The notes: generated from the letters alone by a model not told the origin. 64,000 bases of DNA from Hsuehochloa calcarea (GCA_036346395.1 CM070599.1:32789232-32853231), one strand, 5' to 3'; shown: positions 25,281-39,000, counted from the first letter of the stretch. Numbers and translations: made by a program.

Positions 25281-25568
25281 CATAGACCAGTGTTATCAAA
25301 ATAAAGTGATCGAAATACAATGATCAAAATAAAGTGATCAAAAAAAGGAGTCAAAATATTGTGATCGAAGTATAGACCAGTGTGATCGAAACACAGTGGT
25401 CGAAATAATGTGGACGAAACTATATCCAGTGTGGTCGAATACGTTGATCGAAAAAAACTGATCGGATCTATAGACCAATGTGGTCGAAACATAGTGGTCG
25501 GATCCATAGACCAGTGCGACTGAAATAATGTGGTTGAAATACACTGATCGAAGCTATAGACTCGTGTA
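25281..25568. repeat. Minisatellite with GTGGTCGAAATAAT core
   Basis: About 16 imperfect copies of a 12-16 base core (GTGRTCGAAAYAnn) are interleaved with a longer module ATAGACCAGTGTG, which returns roughly every 50-70 bases (25283, 25372, 25459, 25507, 25552). On the minus strand it gives repetitive Phe/His/Asp-rich frames that are not genes. Confidence 0.8.
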
Positions 25569-26659
25569 ATCAGGATCTGATAAGCACTGCTTAATTACCA
25601 TTTATTGATTTTGAATTAGCAGTTACCAGTGGTTTAATTTGTGCTTTATTATGCAGTTATTAGAGAGTAATTGTCTCGACTTTAAAAAGATATAGACGTC
25701 CAGACCAGAGAAGAATTTGATTCACATCCATTTTCTTTTTCTTCCTCTCTGTTCTGCTATGCTGCAGAGTTGTGCTGTCGAACCAAGTCGTCTCTTCTCT
25801 TTGGCGTGCATAGGGAAGGAGGGTGAGCAGGTATATCCGAACTATTGTTGCAGAGTTCATCTGCACGGGGCGACAATAAAGTTTCTGGGCAATGTGACCG
25901 CTCGTTGCGCTGTTTCATCTACGTTTTGCACTGCTTCGAGTCTACGCTGCTTTCTATTCTTCATCACGACTTTAAGTTGGTTGTGCGATCAAATTATTCT
26001 GTTATAATTCTATTATTGTGCATGTTTATAAATGAAATGAGTTGTCTGTTGTTAGTATTGCTTTATGCATATCTAATTTCATATAATTTTTACATAATAG
26101 CAATATCTAGAATTAAAATATTATCATTATTTCAAACATTTTGTTGTACCTTAGCGCGCTCTTTCTCCCTACCCTTTTCCGCGTTTCAAAGACCATCCTC
26201 CTCTGCGAGCAAAATATTCAGGGCTATCTTGAGCTTTTATTTGCTTGGCTTAGAGTTTAAGGATCGCATCTTTCAGTTGAATCGTCCTTTCGGCACCAGT
26301 CACATATCCTACGACGATCGAGCTAGATGCCCTGACGAGGGGTGTGTGTGTGTGTACACACACACACACATTCGAGCCAGGGGCAACAAGGCCACCCGAT
26401 TCCTTTGATTATTTCGCACCAAGGAGAGTTCTTACAAAAGACCCTGCGGATATTTAATATTGAATAAAGTCACATAATAGGACCGTGAGTCGGATCGCCA
26501 GACCATCAACGGATGCGAGGTTCGCACAAACCGATTTGGTGCAGTCACGAGTTTTTGGCTCGTTTTGGCTATTTTTAAATGAAATAGGAAAAGTAGCATC
26601 CGTGTTAACGAAATGGCCAGAAAGCATTTTTACTGTACAAAATCATAGCGAAAGTCGAT
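25569..26659. other. Intergenic, with a (GT)n(AC)n microsatellite at 26341-26371
   Basis: Open frames at 25717-26007 and 25845-26408 on the plus strand match no known family. The microsatellite is a palindromic GTGTGTGTGTGTACACACACAC type. Nothing else is recognised. Confidence 0.45.
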
Positions 26660-26763
26660 CTGTCGCGAAATAGAGTTGTAGGAGATGACCTGCGACTAAT
26701 TGAGACCGCAATAGACGACCTACCGCGAACTGGGACCGTAGCAGTTCGCCTAGCGCGAGCCTG
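26660..26763. repeat. 30-bp tandem repeat, three and a half copies
   Basis: Units start at 26660, 26690, 26720 and 26750 (partial). They begin CTGTCGCGAA, CTGCGACTAA, CTACCGCGAA and CTAGCGCGAG, and each contains a G(A)GACCG(T/C)A-like centre. The period is exactly 30 bases. Confidence 0.7.
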
Positions 26764-27162
26764 CTGCACACATTGTGACCTTTAGGTGACCTCAAGTGTA
26801 CCAAGAGCACTACAAGTAACACATATTACTTGTATATCTACTCGTGATACTATTTTTATCATTTCACTATAAAAGAGCTAAATTTATTATTTCATCGACA
26901 AAACATGTCGAATGAGCCCAAATTTCCACGCACGAGTCGAACGTACGCACGGACACACCATCTGAGCTAGCGAAACGTGGGCATGCATGTCGGGTGAAAT
27001 TAGCAGCGACCGGGCGCGTGCGTAGTGCCCTACCCGGCAAGAGATCGACATATGTCTTCCCGAAGTACGGCCACCGCCATCATACCATACGCACGCATGC
27101 ACTCACAATGGTTGGCTGCTGGAGTGCTGAGTGCTGCAAGCACGCCCCTCCTCATCTGCTAC
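26764..27162. other. Upstream region of the bHLH gene
   Basis: No gene. The interval is rich in CGTACG and CGCACG words and shows no coding signature. Confidence 0.4.
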
Positions 27163-27373
27163 TTGGCCGTTTGTTTATGGCAAAGTTTCGTACCAGGAGG
27201 GGATAAAACTATCCGCCAACTTGGAGATAAACTAGCTAGGGCCATCTTTGCGTTAATTGGCCGTTTGTTTATGGCAAAGTTTCGTACCAGGAGGAACGAT
27301 CATAGGATAAAACTATCCGCCAACATGAAAAATAAATAAGTGAGATAAACTATCCTTGGGCCATCTTTGCGTG
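27163..27373. repeat. Tandem duplication upstream of the bHLH gene
   Basis: Copy 1 (27163-27254) and copy 2 (27258-27373) share TTGGCCGTTTGTTTATGG, AAAGTTTCGTACCAGGAGG, GGATAAAACTATCCGCCAAC and GGCCATCTTTGCGT in the same order. Copy 2 carries small insertions. A third GGATAAACTATCC-like palindrome lies at 27342-27354. The block is 0.5-0.7 kb upstream of the start codon and could carry regulatory sites. Confidence 0.8.
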
Positions 27374-27550
27374 GGCGCCTGGCCATACACACTCATCTGG
27401 AGAATCCGGCATCTTTCTGTGCTAAAATGGGCCCTCTAGGGCTGCATGGAGACACCAAAAGAAACTGTTTTCTTCTTTTCCTTGGCAGTGTCTCGCAAGG
27501 TTGTCGATATGGATTCGTGAGGATTATACCATCCCACGTCCGAAATGATA

Positions 27551-27572
27551 CGGATCGGTATATATATATATC
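27551..27572 (+). promoter_or_regulatory. Candidate TATA region of the bHLH gene
   Basis: An alternating TATATATATATA stretch about 310 bases upstream of the start codon at 27875 is the only TATA-like element in the near upstream region. The GC content rises sharply at 27690, as expected for a 5' leader in a grass gene. Confidence 0.4.
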
Positions 27573-27874
27573 AAAATTTTATATAATCATGATCCCGAAT
27601 TTAGAATCGCATAGAATTGAGAAGGAACGATCATAGTCTTACAACAAACTATATCAACATATAACCGAATCACGGGCTCCCAGACCTCCTCGTCCTTTAT
27701 TTCCGCGCCCGGCCGCGTCGCCAACTCGCCAATCAGCTCGCTCGCTCGTTCGCTTGCTTGCTCAGTGGCTAGTTGGTCACGCGAAAAAACCCTCAAAAGC
27801 GGCACCACCTGTACACGACCGCGCGCGAGCGCTCGGAAAAGCTAGCTCGGGCTGCCGTAACGCGCGCGCATCCC

Positions 27875-29455
27875 ATGAACCGGCCGCAGCGGGGCCCCTC
27901 GCGCTATGGCTGCCGCCCGGCGCAGGGCCAGTCGTCGTTCGTTGACCCGGCGACGGAGGGGGCGGCGACCGCGAGGGCGTTCTTCCCAGCGCTGGGCGGA
28001 GGGGAGCAGTCGGCGGCGTCAGCTGCTGCGATGGGCGCGCCGAGGCAGCAGCAGCACTACGGCGGGGGTGCCGAGATCTCGCTGGGCCACGGGCACGGGC
28101 ACGGGCACGGCCGGCACCATTACCATCAATTTCGCGTGGAGGCTAAGGACGACGTCGGGGGCAGCGGCGGTCCGCCGGGGCTGCTGCCGCGTCACAGCAG
28201 CTCGCCGCCGGGGTTCTTTTCGAGCCTCGTCGTGGATAACAACGGTAAGGAGATAGTACTACTGCTAATTAACAGGCTCTTCAATTTCCTGGCTTGTCTG
28301 ATCACCTCATAGTGTGTTCTAACCACTGTTCTTTCAAATGATTTTCGAAGAGCTCCGGCCAACTTATTCATTGGCATTTCGAGCTTGTTATTGCTGCTGC
28401 TGTTTGCATGCTTTTAGCTTCTATTTTCTTCCGGGTTTCTTTGGGAATCGAGGGAATATCACCATTCTTCTTCTATATTTGGTTTCTTTTTTTTTATGTT
28501 TTTCAAATTGTAGAGTAGTGCCAAGATTGGTCAACTGCAATCTTGGCGTGCATTTTGTCTTTCTTTTTGAGATTTGAGTGTTTTGAGGAATGTTTCCGAC
28601 TTTGCAGAGGTAACACGTACGGCACCTCTCAGCAGCTGCGAGCAATGTAGTTATCCAATACATTTGCTTGCAGCAGCAGCAGCCGCCTTCTTCTTTGTTC
28701 TTTACGCCGCATGTGTAAATCTATGCAAAGATTCAGCAGCATAGCAACACTACGAGGGTTTGTTGGAGGACAAAAGATTTTCCTAACCTAATTTGGTAAA
28801 ATAAAGTAGTATATTTCAAGTTTTTTTTAATGACACTACTATGCTCATTTCAGTGTTGTGGAAACGGATTAATCGCGATTCGGCCAGTTAATCGGAATTT
28901 AATGGGTGACTATGCGTTCTTATTGATATATTTAGAATTAATTAGAAGCATTTTATTTACCTAAAGTTATTGTAAATTATCATTCTATAAAACATTATTT
29001 GTCATATTTTTACATTTCATCGTTTATACTTCATCCAAAAGGTACGTGTTATGAACACCATATAACCAACTTATTGTAATTAGTGAATAAAAATAAACCT
29101 TTTTTTTAATTAAACGGGATAAACAGATGATTAATAGGAAAACAACCGATTAATCGGATTATGCGGTTAATTAATTGTTCCACGGCGTTAATTGCACTCT
29201 AATTTACTATTCACAATAGTTTAGCCACCATCACCGATTAATCAACCAACTAATTCACTGTTTTTCACAACACTGATTCATGCTTTGTGGTCGCTTCAAA
29301 AATAGACTCCAGGCTTTCCACAAAAATCTTGCTCCACATGTTTATTTGAACCCCCAAATCATTAGCTCTCTACATTTCAAGTGACAAATATTTTCAGTGT
29401 CATCCTATTTGTAAGTTACACATTGTTAGGTATCATAATCAGATCATAGTCTGTA

Positions 29456-29524
<69 letters not shown>

Positions 29525-32500
29525 AAATGGTTTGGTTGTATGTACTCCCGCCTCTCATATACCACTTAAATCGTATGATAATACCTCTTTATCTATTTGA
29601 GTATACTCCAATGATAATTATAAGATACTCCAAAGTGAGTTCTATGAAAAAATTCATGAAAGTCCACTTTTTATAGAAATTTTGTGTGTATACTTTTGTT
29701 TATATATGAAAAAGGTATATGACAAAAATAAAGGACTCCAATGAAAAATTTTCAATCAAATTGCACTGAAGTATCTTATAATTGGTATTTAAGTATCTTA
29801 TATATGACACACACACGACTAAATTTGATTAGGAAATCTGCTGATCTCACCTATAGGTTACACATGTTTGTGATAGTTTTTCACAGACAGTGTGTAATAA
29901 TTTTATATCATCACAGATACATAAATTCAAATAATTCAAAAACTCATTTGTAATTATGATTTAAAGCCATCTGTGATTACCTACCACTGTATCCAAACTT
30001 TTTCTCCTTTGGTTTTTCAATTAACGGAGTTGCCTTATTGGGTTGCTTGAAACCGGCTGGTAGGGAGGGAGGGGAAACTACGGGCTGCATAGTTACGGTT
30101 ACGGTGGTTTTCATGGTGGGGCTTCTGGGCTATAGCATAGAGAAGTGTAGGTCCGTAGGATTGTGGACGTCACATGCCTCTCGTATGTACTTCTTTATTC
30201 AGATTTGGTTGGCCCTTACCTATTTCAATCTTCTGAACACTAATTAAAATTTGCTATGCTACTTGCACCTAGGAGTAAGCATGTTTGCGCTTTGCTTGGT
30301 TGGTCACGAGCGGTACCTTATACTTGTATGATTCACTTTACGTGTATTGTTTGTCTTTCACTAGATTTAAAACTAATATGTTGAGTTATCCTTATCTTTG
30401 TAGGAGGATCCACTTGATGTGTACCGTCTGTCATTCACTAGATATAAAACTAATAACATTTGGATTGCTTGCTTGAAATGTATAGCTAGTGTATGGGAGG
30501 AAGAATTAAGACATTTTATAAATGTAGCTATTGTCGTTTCGGAGTAGAAAAGTGGTTTGTTGAGCTTATTAATTCACTAATCAAACATATATAGTTGATG
30601 GTTTAAGGGACGGTAGGACTGACCTACCGTATTCTCAAGATAGTATTTCAAAAGGAGTAACTTTTGTACTAATAATCTAAGAACCACTGGCTCTTACATG
30701 GATAGTTTGCTAGTATTGTTCAATTAGGATTTTAGTACATTCAATGTGTGGCATTTGTTTTTTTTTTCTCCTTTACTTAAACTCCATAAAAAACAGCGTG
30801 GCATTTTTCACGTAGATGTTGACTATCTTTAATAGGTGATTTAATTGTAACATACTAACATACATTTCGTATATTACACTAAAGTAATAATGTTAGCCAT
30901 ATAACTCTTTAAGTATGTGCTAGTTTGTTTTCCAAAAAAAATGTAAGTACTTACAGTATCTAGTTTAAACCCACCTTAATGCACTAACACGTGAACCCTT
31001 GTGTGAGTTGTTGTGGATAATATTTCGATAGGTCTGATTTAAAGAATGGGATCCAATTAAATGATTTTACTGATATATGCAAGGGGTTATTCATAGAATG
31101 GCTATCCTTGTGGCCCTTACATTCTTTAAATATGATCTATGTATATTCAAATCTCATTTACCAGCTCACATGAAGAGTTAACACCCATAATATATAGGGT
31201 TATACTTTACACAAGACACCTCTCCTTTATATATTAATACCATATCATTATAGACATGTTATGATATTAGTTTACCTAGTAGAAAAGCAAAGTTGTTGAA
31301 TTATCCACACTTATTTTCCTCTCCGAATAATTTTAGAACTTCACTGTCAATCATAGAAAAAAGAAGTATGTCATCTTTCCTTGAAGGAAAAGGATAGAAG
31401 AAACTGGTAACACTAGATTCATGGTACAGAATGATTGGTAAAGCAAGCAATTTCATCTTTCCTTAAATGAAAAGGATAGAAGAAGCTGGTAGCACTAGAT
31501 TCATGGTACAAAATGATTGGTGAAGCAAGCAATTTTACTGATAGAATGGTCCAAAATGACTAGGATTGTCGTTCCTCGAAATCACGACATCTTCCGTAAA
31601 GAAAACAAAAAGGCGTTTTTCTGTGGGGCCTACATTATCGATGAGTGTAATCTGGATGACCCAAACCGGGGGCTGGTTCATTCCCACTTGACCGAATGTA
31701 GCAGGTTGGGCCCGCTAACCTTCGTATGCGGGACCCTGCAAGCTGCCGTCATCTGCCCAGGTTCAGCTGATCTATCCATGCTGACATGACCGCACCAAAA
31801 AGTGATTCAAGTAATCAAGTCCTATGACATCGTGGTTGGGTTTCTAAAAACTGACCTGGCTGCTCTTTAAAATAAAACTTAATTGCTTTTTTTTTAGTTT
31901 TTTTGCTCGTATGTTATTATCCATCGTGCTAATAACAAATTTGACCTTATTCCCACGTAAATGATAAAAATAACATCCTCCAGAGGAGCGGACTTTCCAC
32001 CACGACGCTGCGTGAAAACCCTAGGGTATGGATTAGACCAAGTTTGATCCATAGGGGTATGGTAGAGGTATCGTGCCCTGGAAAAGGCTTCCGGCCTCCC
32101 GCCACGGAGGTGGTGATTCTTTGCCATACTATGAAAAATAGACTAAAAAATAATTTTTGACACTATTTAAAACTTTATAAATATTTTTTCATTTGGATTT
32201 TTTTCTTGCTTTTTAACTCACAATCGCAGCTTCAAATGTATTATCACATGTACCGTAAAGTAATTTTCACAAAATGTTTCACATTAAATCACGACGCAAC
32301 ACATGCAGCTTCAAACATGGGTGTCAACTGTCGCCATCGCCACCATTCGCAACCCTCGGTGACTCGGTGAGTCGATGGATGATGCATGTGAAATACTATT
32401 TGACGACGCGGCGACGGACAGTAGTACACCGTCGCTGGACGTGGCGGCGAGTAGTAGTACACGGTTGGTGTCCAACCAAATAAATCAGAAGATTGTGTAT

Positions 32501-35500
32501 ATACCCGTTGTGGAGGAATAAGTCTTAGTGCTGACAATCACAAAATAAATAATTCCAGTTGCGAGGGGAACCATTCCTTTGGATAATGTCCATTGAGTAA
32601 GATAACATGTTTCTTTTGTGAAGGCATTGCCGAGCCAGTACCCCATGTATTCAGTGTTGACTTCTGCAACACAACATCAGCGAAAGAATTTCCGAGCCGC
32701 TGTCCTGCAGGCGTTAGGAAAAGAAGCCAAATTATTGTCAATATAAGATATGTCAGTTGAGGGGTCAAAGAAGCAAACTGTTGACCATACCAACCAACCT
32801 CAAAAGACAAGTATGCCAATATCATCAGTAAAGTGCTTAGAGTGTGGTAAGCAAGACTACTACGCCATGAGATACCCTACAAATCGATAAGCTTCAACAT
32901 TCAAGGAAGATAGTCTTTCTGCCACAGTTTTGCCAAGCAACGTACAATAGCCGACACGTGTATGCTACAATTGTCATGAAAAAGGTCACTACGTCTGTCA
33001 GTGTTATCAGAAGAACCAGTCACCCACTCCAATTATAAGTCTGCTAGAAGCCATTTAAGTCAAGATCGTAACACCGTCGGCGTCTGGTGGCGGTGTACTA
33101 CTGTCCGCCGCCGTGTCATCAAATAGTGTTTCACATGTAGCGTCCATCGACTCGCCGAGCTACCGAGGGCTGCGAAGGGTGGCGATGGCGACGATTGACA
33201 CCTATGTTTGAAGTTACGTGTGTTGTGCTGCACCGTGATTTCATGTGAACAAATTATTTTTTTCTGGTACATGTAATAATACATTTGAAGCTATAAGTAC
33301 GAGGGAAAAAAACAAGAATAAAATAATCCAAAGAAAAAATATATTTTTAAAAGTTTCAAATAGTATTAGAAATGATTTTTAATCTCTATTTTCACTCCCC
33401 CCGCGGCTCTCTCAACGGCTCTCGCGCTGCATGGCCACCTCCGTGGCAGGGAGGCCAGGAAGCCTCGTCAGTGGCTCTAGGGCACGGCAGTGCCCTCTAC
33501 CGTGCCCTCGGGACTGGACTCGGCCTAATCCGTGCCCAAGGATTTGAATTATACACGTGGCACACGGTGGGAAGTCCAGCCCCCTGGGGCACGGTGGAGG
33601 GTGCTAGTTTTGCCATTTACGTAAGGAGAGTGTCAAATTTCCTATTAGCATGATGAATAGTGATATATGAGCAAAAAACTCCTCTTTTTGCGGGACGTTT
33701 TATACATCATCTCTAGTACACACATTCAGCTATTACCCTTTCTAGTTATATGTTATAAAAAAGTATGAGTCAATGATAAATCTACTAATACCATTTTTAT
33801 ATGACAAACCTAAATACTTTTCCACGTATTAATGGCCAAAGTTTTAGATGTTTATTTGAAAACAGAGGAAAGCTTATAGTACATGGCAAATTGCATATGT
33901 GAAAGGGTTATCCTTCGTCTCGAGGCTGGCACCCCTTAATTTTGTGACGACATAAAAATTGAAGTTATCACTACTACACAAAAGTACATCACAGACGGTT
34001 TGGAACTGTCATCACAGACATTTTTGAACCATCTGATTTTTTATGTCTGTGATAACGGTTGGTTATCCCTGATGATTTTTGAACTGTCTATGATAAGGCT
34101 TAACACAGACGGATCTTGGTTGAAACCGTCTGTGATAGTGGCCCTTCACATACGGTTTTTGTTGAAATCGTCTGTGATAGTACTGTTTCGACGGTTCCAA
34201 CCAAAAACCGTCTGTAATAGTTCTTTATACCTAATTATTTTTTTGATTTTCGGCTAGCATCAGGAATTACAAGCCATGCCCTCTGAAAACTAGCAAGCAG
34301 AAAACAGATACATCACAGATGAATCAATTGTTGACAACTCAAAGTGATCATTTAAAACTCAAAATCAATTACAAAAGATTATGTTCAAGTATTGCCCCTA
34401 GATTTACAATTGAATTAAAACTACTCAAAGTGATCAATTACAATTGAATCAATAGTTTCAAGGTTGTTCAGCGGTGTCGACGAGTGAAACTCTCTGTCGG
34501 CGTTAACGATCTCCATCTTGATGAAGACGCAGAGCTCCCCTCGAACATCTTATACATCTTTCATAACGAGTGCATCTAAATCCATGTTCATACCCTATCG
34601 CTAGCAGGAGTAAAGTAGTAAGCATATGTATATTCAAATTTATAATTAGAAAATAATTATTGTGAGATTGACAAACCTCGGGATCCTTCATCTTAGCACT
34701 CATCATTTGCCGCATATGATGACAAACGTAGAATGCACATAGGTGATCTTGTTTTTGCTGGCGACACTACAAAAATAGAATTATATATATAGGTACAGTC
34801 AGTTCGAGACACATTATTACAAAGTATGATATAGAATTATTGTGTTCTAGCGTGTACCGAAAATCGCGTCCTGTGTTGCAGTGTGGTGCTCGATCCGTTG
34901 TATGGCCCTCTCTCGGTAACATAGGTGATGAACAACCTACATGATTCCAAAAAGTTATTCTCAGGCATTTGAAAAGAAAAAAGACTACAATAGAGTTATG
35001 TATGGAGGAAATGAGCATACCTGTCGAGTATTCATTTCACAAGGGTGAAGTCGTGGACCCAACCATCCTCACTTGGAGCTTGTAGGGTGTCGGCTCGTAC
35101 AAAACGATACGCAATAAGTTAAGGCATCCTATAGGTCTATCTTTGGAGCATTCGAGAGATGTACATTACCTTGATGTCGTCGATAGGTAAATGGACGTCG
35201 TCATGTCCAGAATTTTGTGTGAACGCGACGCTACTCGGAGATCCAGACGCATTCGGCGACGTCGATGACGGTGGCAAAGACGGTGCCTCTGCAATCTCGC
35301 TTACTTGCTATCTATATAAGTTACATACGCAATGAACTAACATTTCATGGTTTACAAGTTGATATTTTATACAGAAAAAATAGAAGTTACCCAACCAATT
35401 AACTAAAATTGCCTTGTAAATACATTAATTGCATAAACAAATATAAGTTACCCATTGAACTTAAATATAGGATACATAGTAAAGAAAATATATGATATTG

Positions 35501-36052
35501 CACAAAAAGCTGCAAAGGACATAGTTTCGTCGATTCACCTATGGCCTTAGAGGTCATCCAAGAATAGCAGAGCTAGTTGGTGTGCACGATGAACTCATTT
35601 TATGTCATTCTGGCTCCATGTTTCTACATTTCAGATAGTCACACCTTTGATCAGTTTGCTAGTACGGTTTTTTATTTCTTGAGCTAAATCAAGATTTGGT
35701 TGTCGATCAATATATTCTAGGAATATAAGTGCAATTTATAGTACATGCCGATACAACTAGTTCATAGCAGAGGTCAGAATCATCATATTATTTAGATTCG
35801 GTCCACTCTCGACATGTTCCACATATGCACTGATGCACCGGCCTCTCGGATACACATACATCTCTCACTATCTAGCCTTTTTTCTAGACAACCATCTTGT
35901 TTATCATCGCTTCAATAATGGCAGACACATGTCATTGCTTTCACAGTTGCACTTGTCCTTTGTCATCTTCTGATCAATGTACTTGTCCCAAAGCCCTCTG
36001 AAATCTGATCACTCCCAAGGTGCAGGCTAGCCCCCCATACTCCACACACACA

Positions 36053-36093
<41 letters not shown>

Positions 36094-39000
36094 AGCCTTA
36101 CATTGAGCTCTGATGACATCTATCTCAGACATGCATGCGGTTGTGTGATAAGTCAGTCAAGATAGGGTTTACTGGCGTGAGGAGCGAGGACGTACCTGGG
36201 AGGTGGCTTCGGATGGCGGAGATGTACCTTGGGAGGTGGCTTAGGGGGAGGAAGGGGGAGGAGGAGGCCGAGCAGTGTCGAGGTCGGGGAGAAGGGGCGT
36301 CGGGGAGGAGGCTTCAGGTGTCGGGGAGCAGGTCGGAGGTGAACGAGCGGGCTAAGGCGCTGGGGAGGTGAAGGGGTGAGAGTAAGGTAGAGTGACGAGT
36401 AAGGGTGCACAAACCCTATCGATTCCTTCTTAAATAAAGGGATATCACGGACGGTTCTGTTATGGAACCGTCTGTGATAAGTCATCACAGACGGTTCCAT
36501 AATAAAACCGTCTGTGATGATCTAAGTCATCACAGAACCGTCTGTGAAGTATCACAAACGGTTGTATTTAGAAACCGTCTGTGATAGGTCCATATAACAG
36601 ACGATTCTCTAGAACCGTCTGTGATTATTTTATCACAGAAGCGTCTTCTATAGCCTGTTTTGTAGTAGTGTATTACGATGGAACTGTCTGTGATTATTTT
36701 ATCACAGATGCGTCTTCTATAACCTGTTTTGTAGTAGTGTATTACGAAGGATCGAAAGCTTTCATATATACACACTTCATGTGTTTCTAAATATAAGTCA
36801 TTTTTCTTTTACTTTTCGGAGTCTCCAATGCAAAGTTTTAGCCATGATTTTTCGGAAAACCAATACCAAATATATAAACCTAGGATCATATGAACCCATG
36901 TTTATGCTTTGTACATTTGTGCACTTCCGAAATTCTGAAAATATTCATTGAGGTACTCCAAATTAGAATATATGTGCATGCAAAAAATTATGCAAATATA
37001 ATCATACGTGCGCATTGCACAAGAGAAGAAGAAGGACTAGTTAATTCAGCTAGTGAGCCTGTCGAATCGTAAACCCGTGGGCTTATATGATGAAGTTACT
37101 GCCAAACGAGCAAACTTATACATTAAAGAAGTTTTGACCACACTACATGTCTAGTATAGCATATATACCAAGATAGCTAAGCACACCAAATAAAAAGAGC
37201 ATGCAACTAAAATAACAATAGGTAATTAAAACTGCATAAGACAATATTTCTTAAAACACAAACTGCATAAGACATTTGAATGGAGAGAATTCTCTATTGA
37301 TCATCATGGGTAGCATATCAAGTTAATTATGTAATTAATGGGAGTTAGCAACATATTAGGGCTTAGTGCAACTGGCAGTTAATGATACGATTATGGATAA
37401 ACTTTTTCAAAAAGTAATAAAAATATTTTTCCACAAAAGATTGAAAAGAACTATGCTGGTGGTAAGCGCAACGTGTTAAAAAATACTCAATATTGTTTAT
37501 CTATGTGAAATTTTATGCATTGAGTTGCTACGATTTTTTACACTGGTAATATTTGGTGTTTTGACTTTTGAGCTATGCTACACCGATTATGTGAAAATTA
37601 TTTCAAGCAGTGAATTCTAGGATGTCACATTAATTATTTAGCATGTCACTAATTTTTAAACAGAAGTTTTCTTTAAATTCGCAAATTCATTATGTTCACT
37701 CATATTTTACACTAAATCTCAAATTAATGGTATATCTTAATTACTACTTCAGAACTTGAATGCTTAGAGAGGATGCATAAAATTTGGCTACTTGAATCTC
37801 AATTCTGACCACATTAATTATGGCATCAGCAGTCACCGTGCCTCTTTTGTGGAACTGAGCTAGCAGGTTTTTCAAGTTCTAGAGCAGGAGTAGGAGGAGG
37901 TGGTGGTGATCAGGTTCTCCAGGCCATGAACAACAACAAGAAGATGAAATCCCCATTGAACTTTGCAAGACAGGGCACTCTCTCCCAAATCTCTGAGGAC
38001 GACATCCCGGACCTCACTGACAACCTGCATGGTGCTGGCCACTCTGAAGATAACATCGCCGCCGACCATGTGGTCCGCTCCTTCTCCGGTGGGTTCTCAA
38101 TCGGATCATGGGAGGATTCAAACTCCATTGTGTTCTCGACGCCAACAGGCAAACCGGGAATGCACAACGACATCATTGCCAGCCTGAGCAATTATGAATC
38201 CCAGGTATGGCTGTTGCATTGAATTTATTTTTGCATTTTTGTACAGTAGTTATAAGTTTTTTTCTACATATGATCTTAATGTCCTCATTGACAAGTGATT
38301 TTCTGAAAGAAAGTAATCTGGTTAGATCCTAAAGAACGTGGCCAAATTACATATATCATGTCACTACTAATTAGAATCTCCTGTGCATGTACATATATGT
38401 GAGTATGGTAACACTCCTCAGTCCTCACTACTTATTTTTGTTAGGATCGAATAATCAAGATTGAGTGCATGGTGTATTAGTGTTTTTGCATGTTGATTGT
38501 TTTTCCTGTTAAGTTTATGCATAGTATTGAGTATGTGTTTATACAGCTATTACTAGTGTGCCCATGGTAGAAGTAATGACATGCATGTAGCTGTTACTAG
38601 TGTGTTACTAGGTGGAGTTACCAGTCACATTTTTGCACTTAGTTAAGTCCCCTTTTCAGTATAAATAAGAGGAGAAACAAAATAGAAAAGTAGCAGTTGA
38701 GCAGCACAAAGAAATTATCTTGCGTGTTCACACTCTCTCAACGCTCTAGTGTGTTAGCATGTGTGTACCGTGATCACATGAGTTGCATCGGTGGCTGCTG
38801 ACCGCTTAGCAGCGCCAGCGTCGTCATCTCTCTGAGTTCACCGTCTTTCCCATTAAAATGTGCGTCCACAAGAAGAATTTCCAACAGTTATGACCTCTTA
38901 AAGTTGTTTTATCAGTTATGAATTGATACTTTATACTAGCATTAGGAAATTATAAGTGTAATGTGTGTGTGAGAGTGTTAGATAGGATAGTGTCTCGGCT

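Noticed and set aside
25281..25568. CRISPR-like array
   Set aside because: Units are directly adjacent and degenerate, without constant-length spacers, in a plant nuclear sequence; it is a minisatellite.
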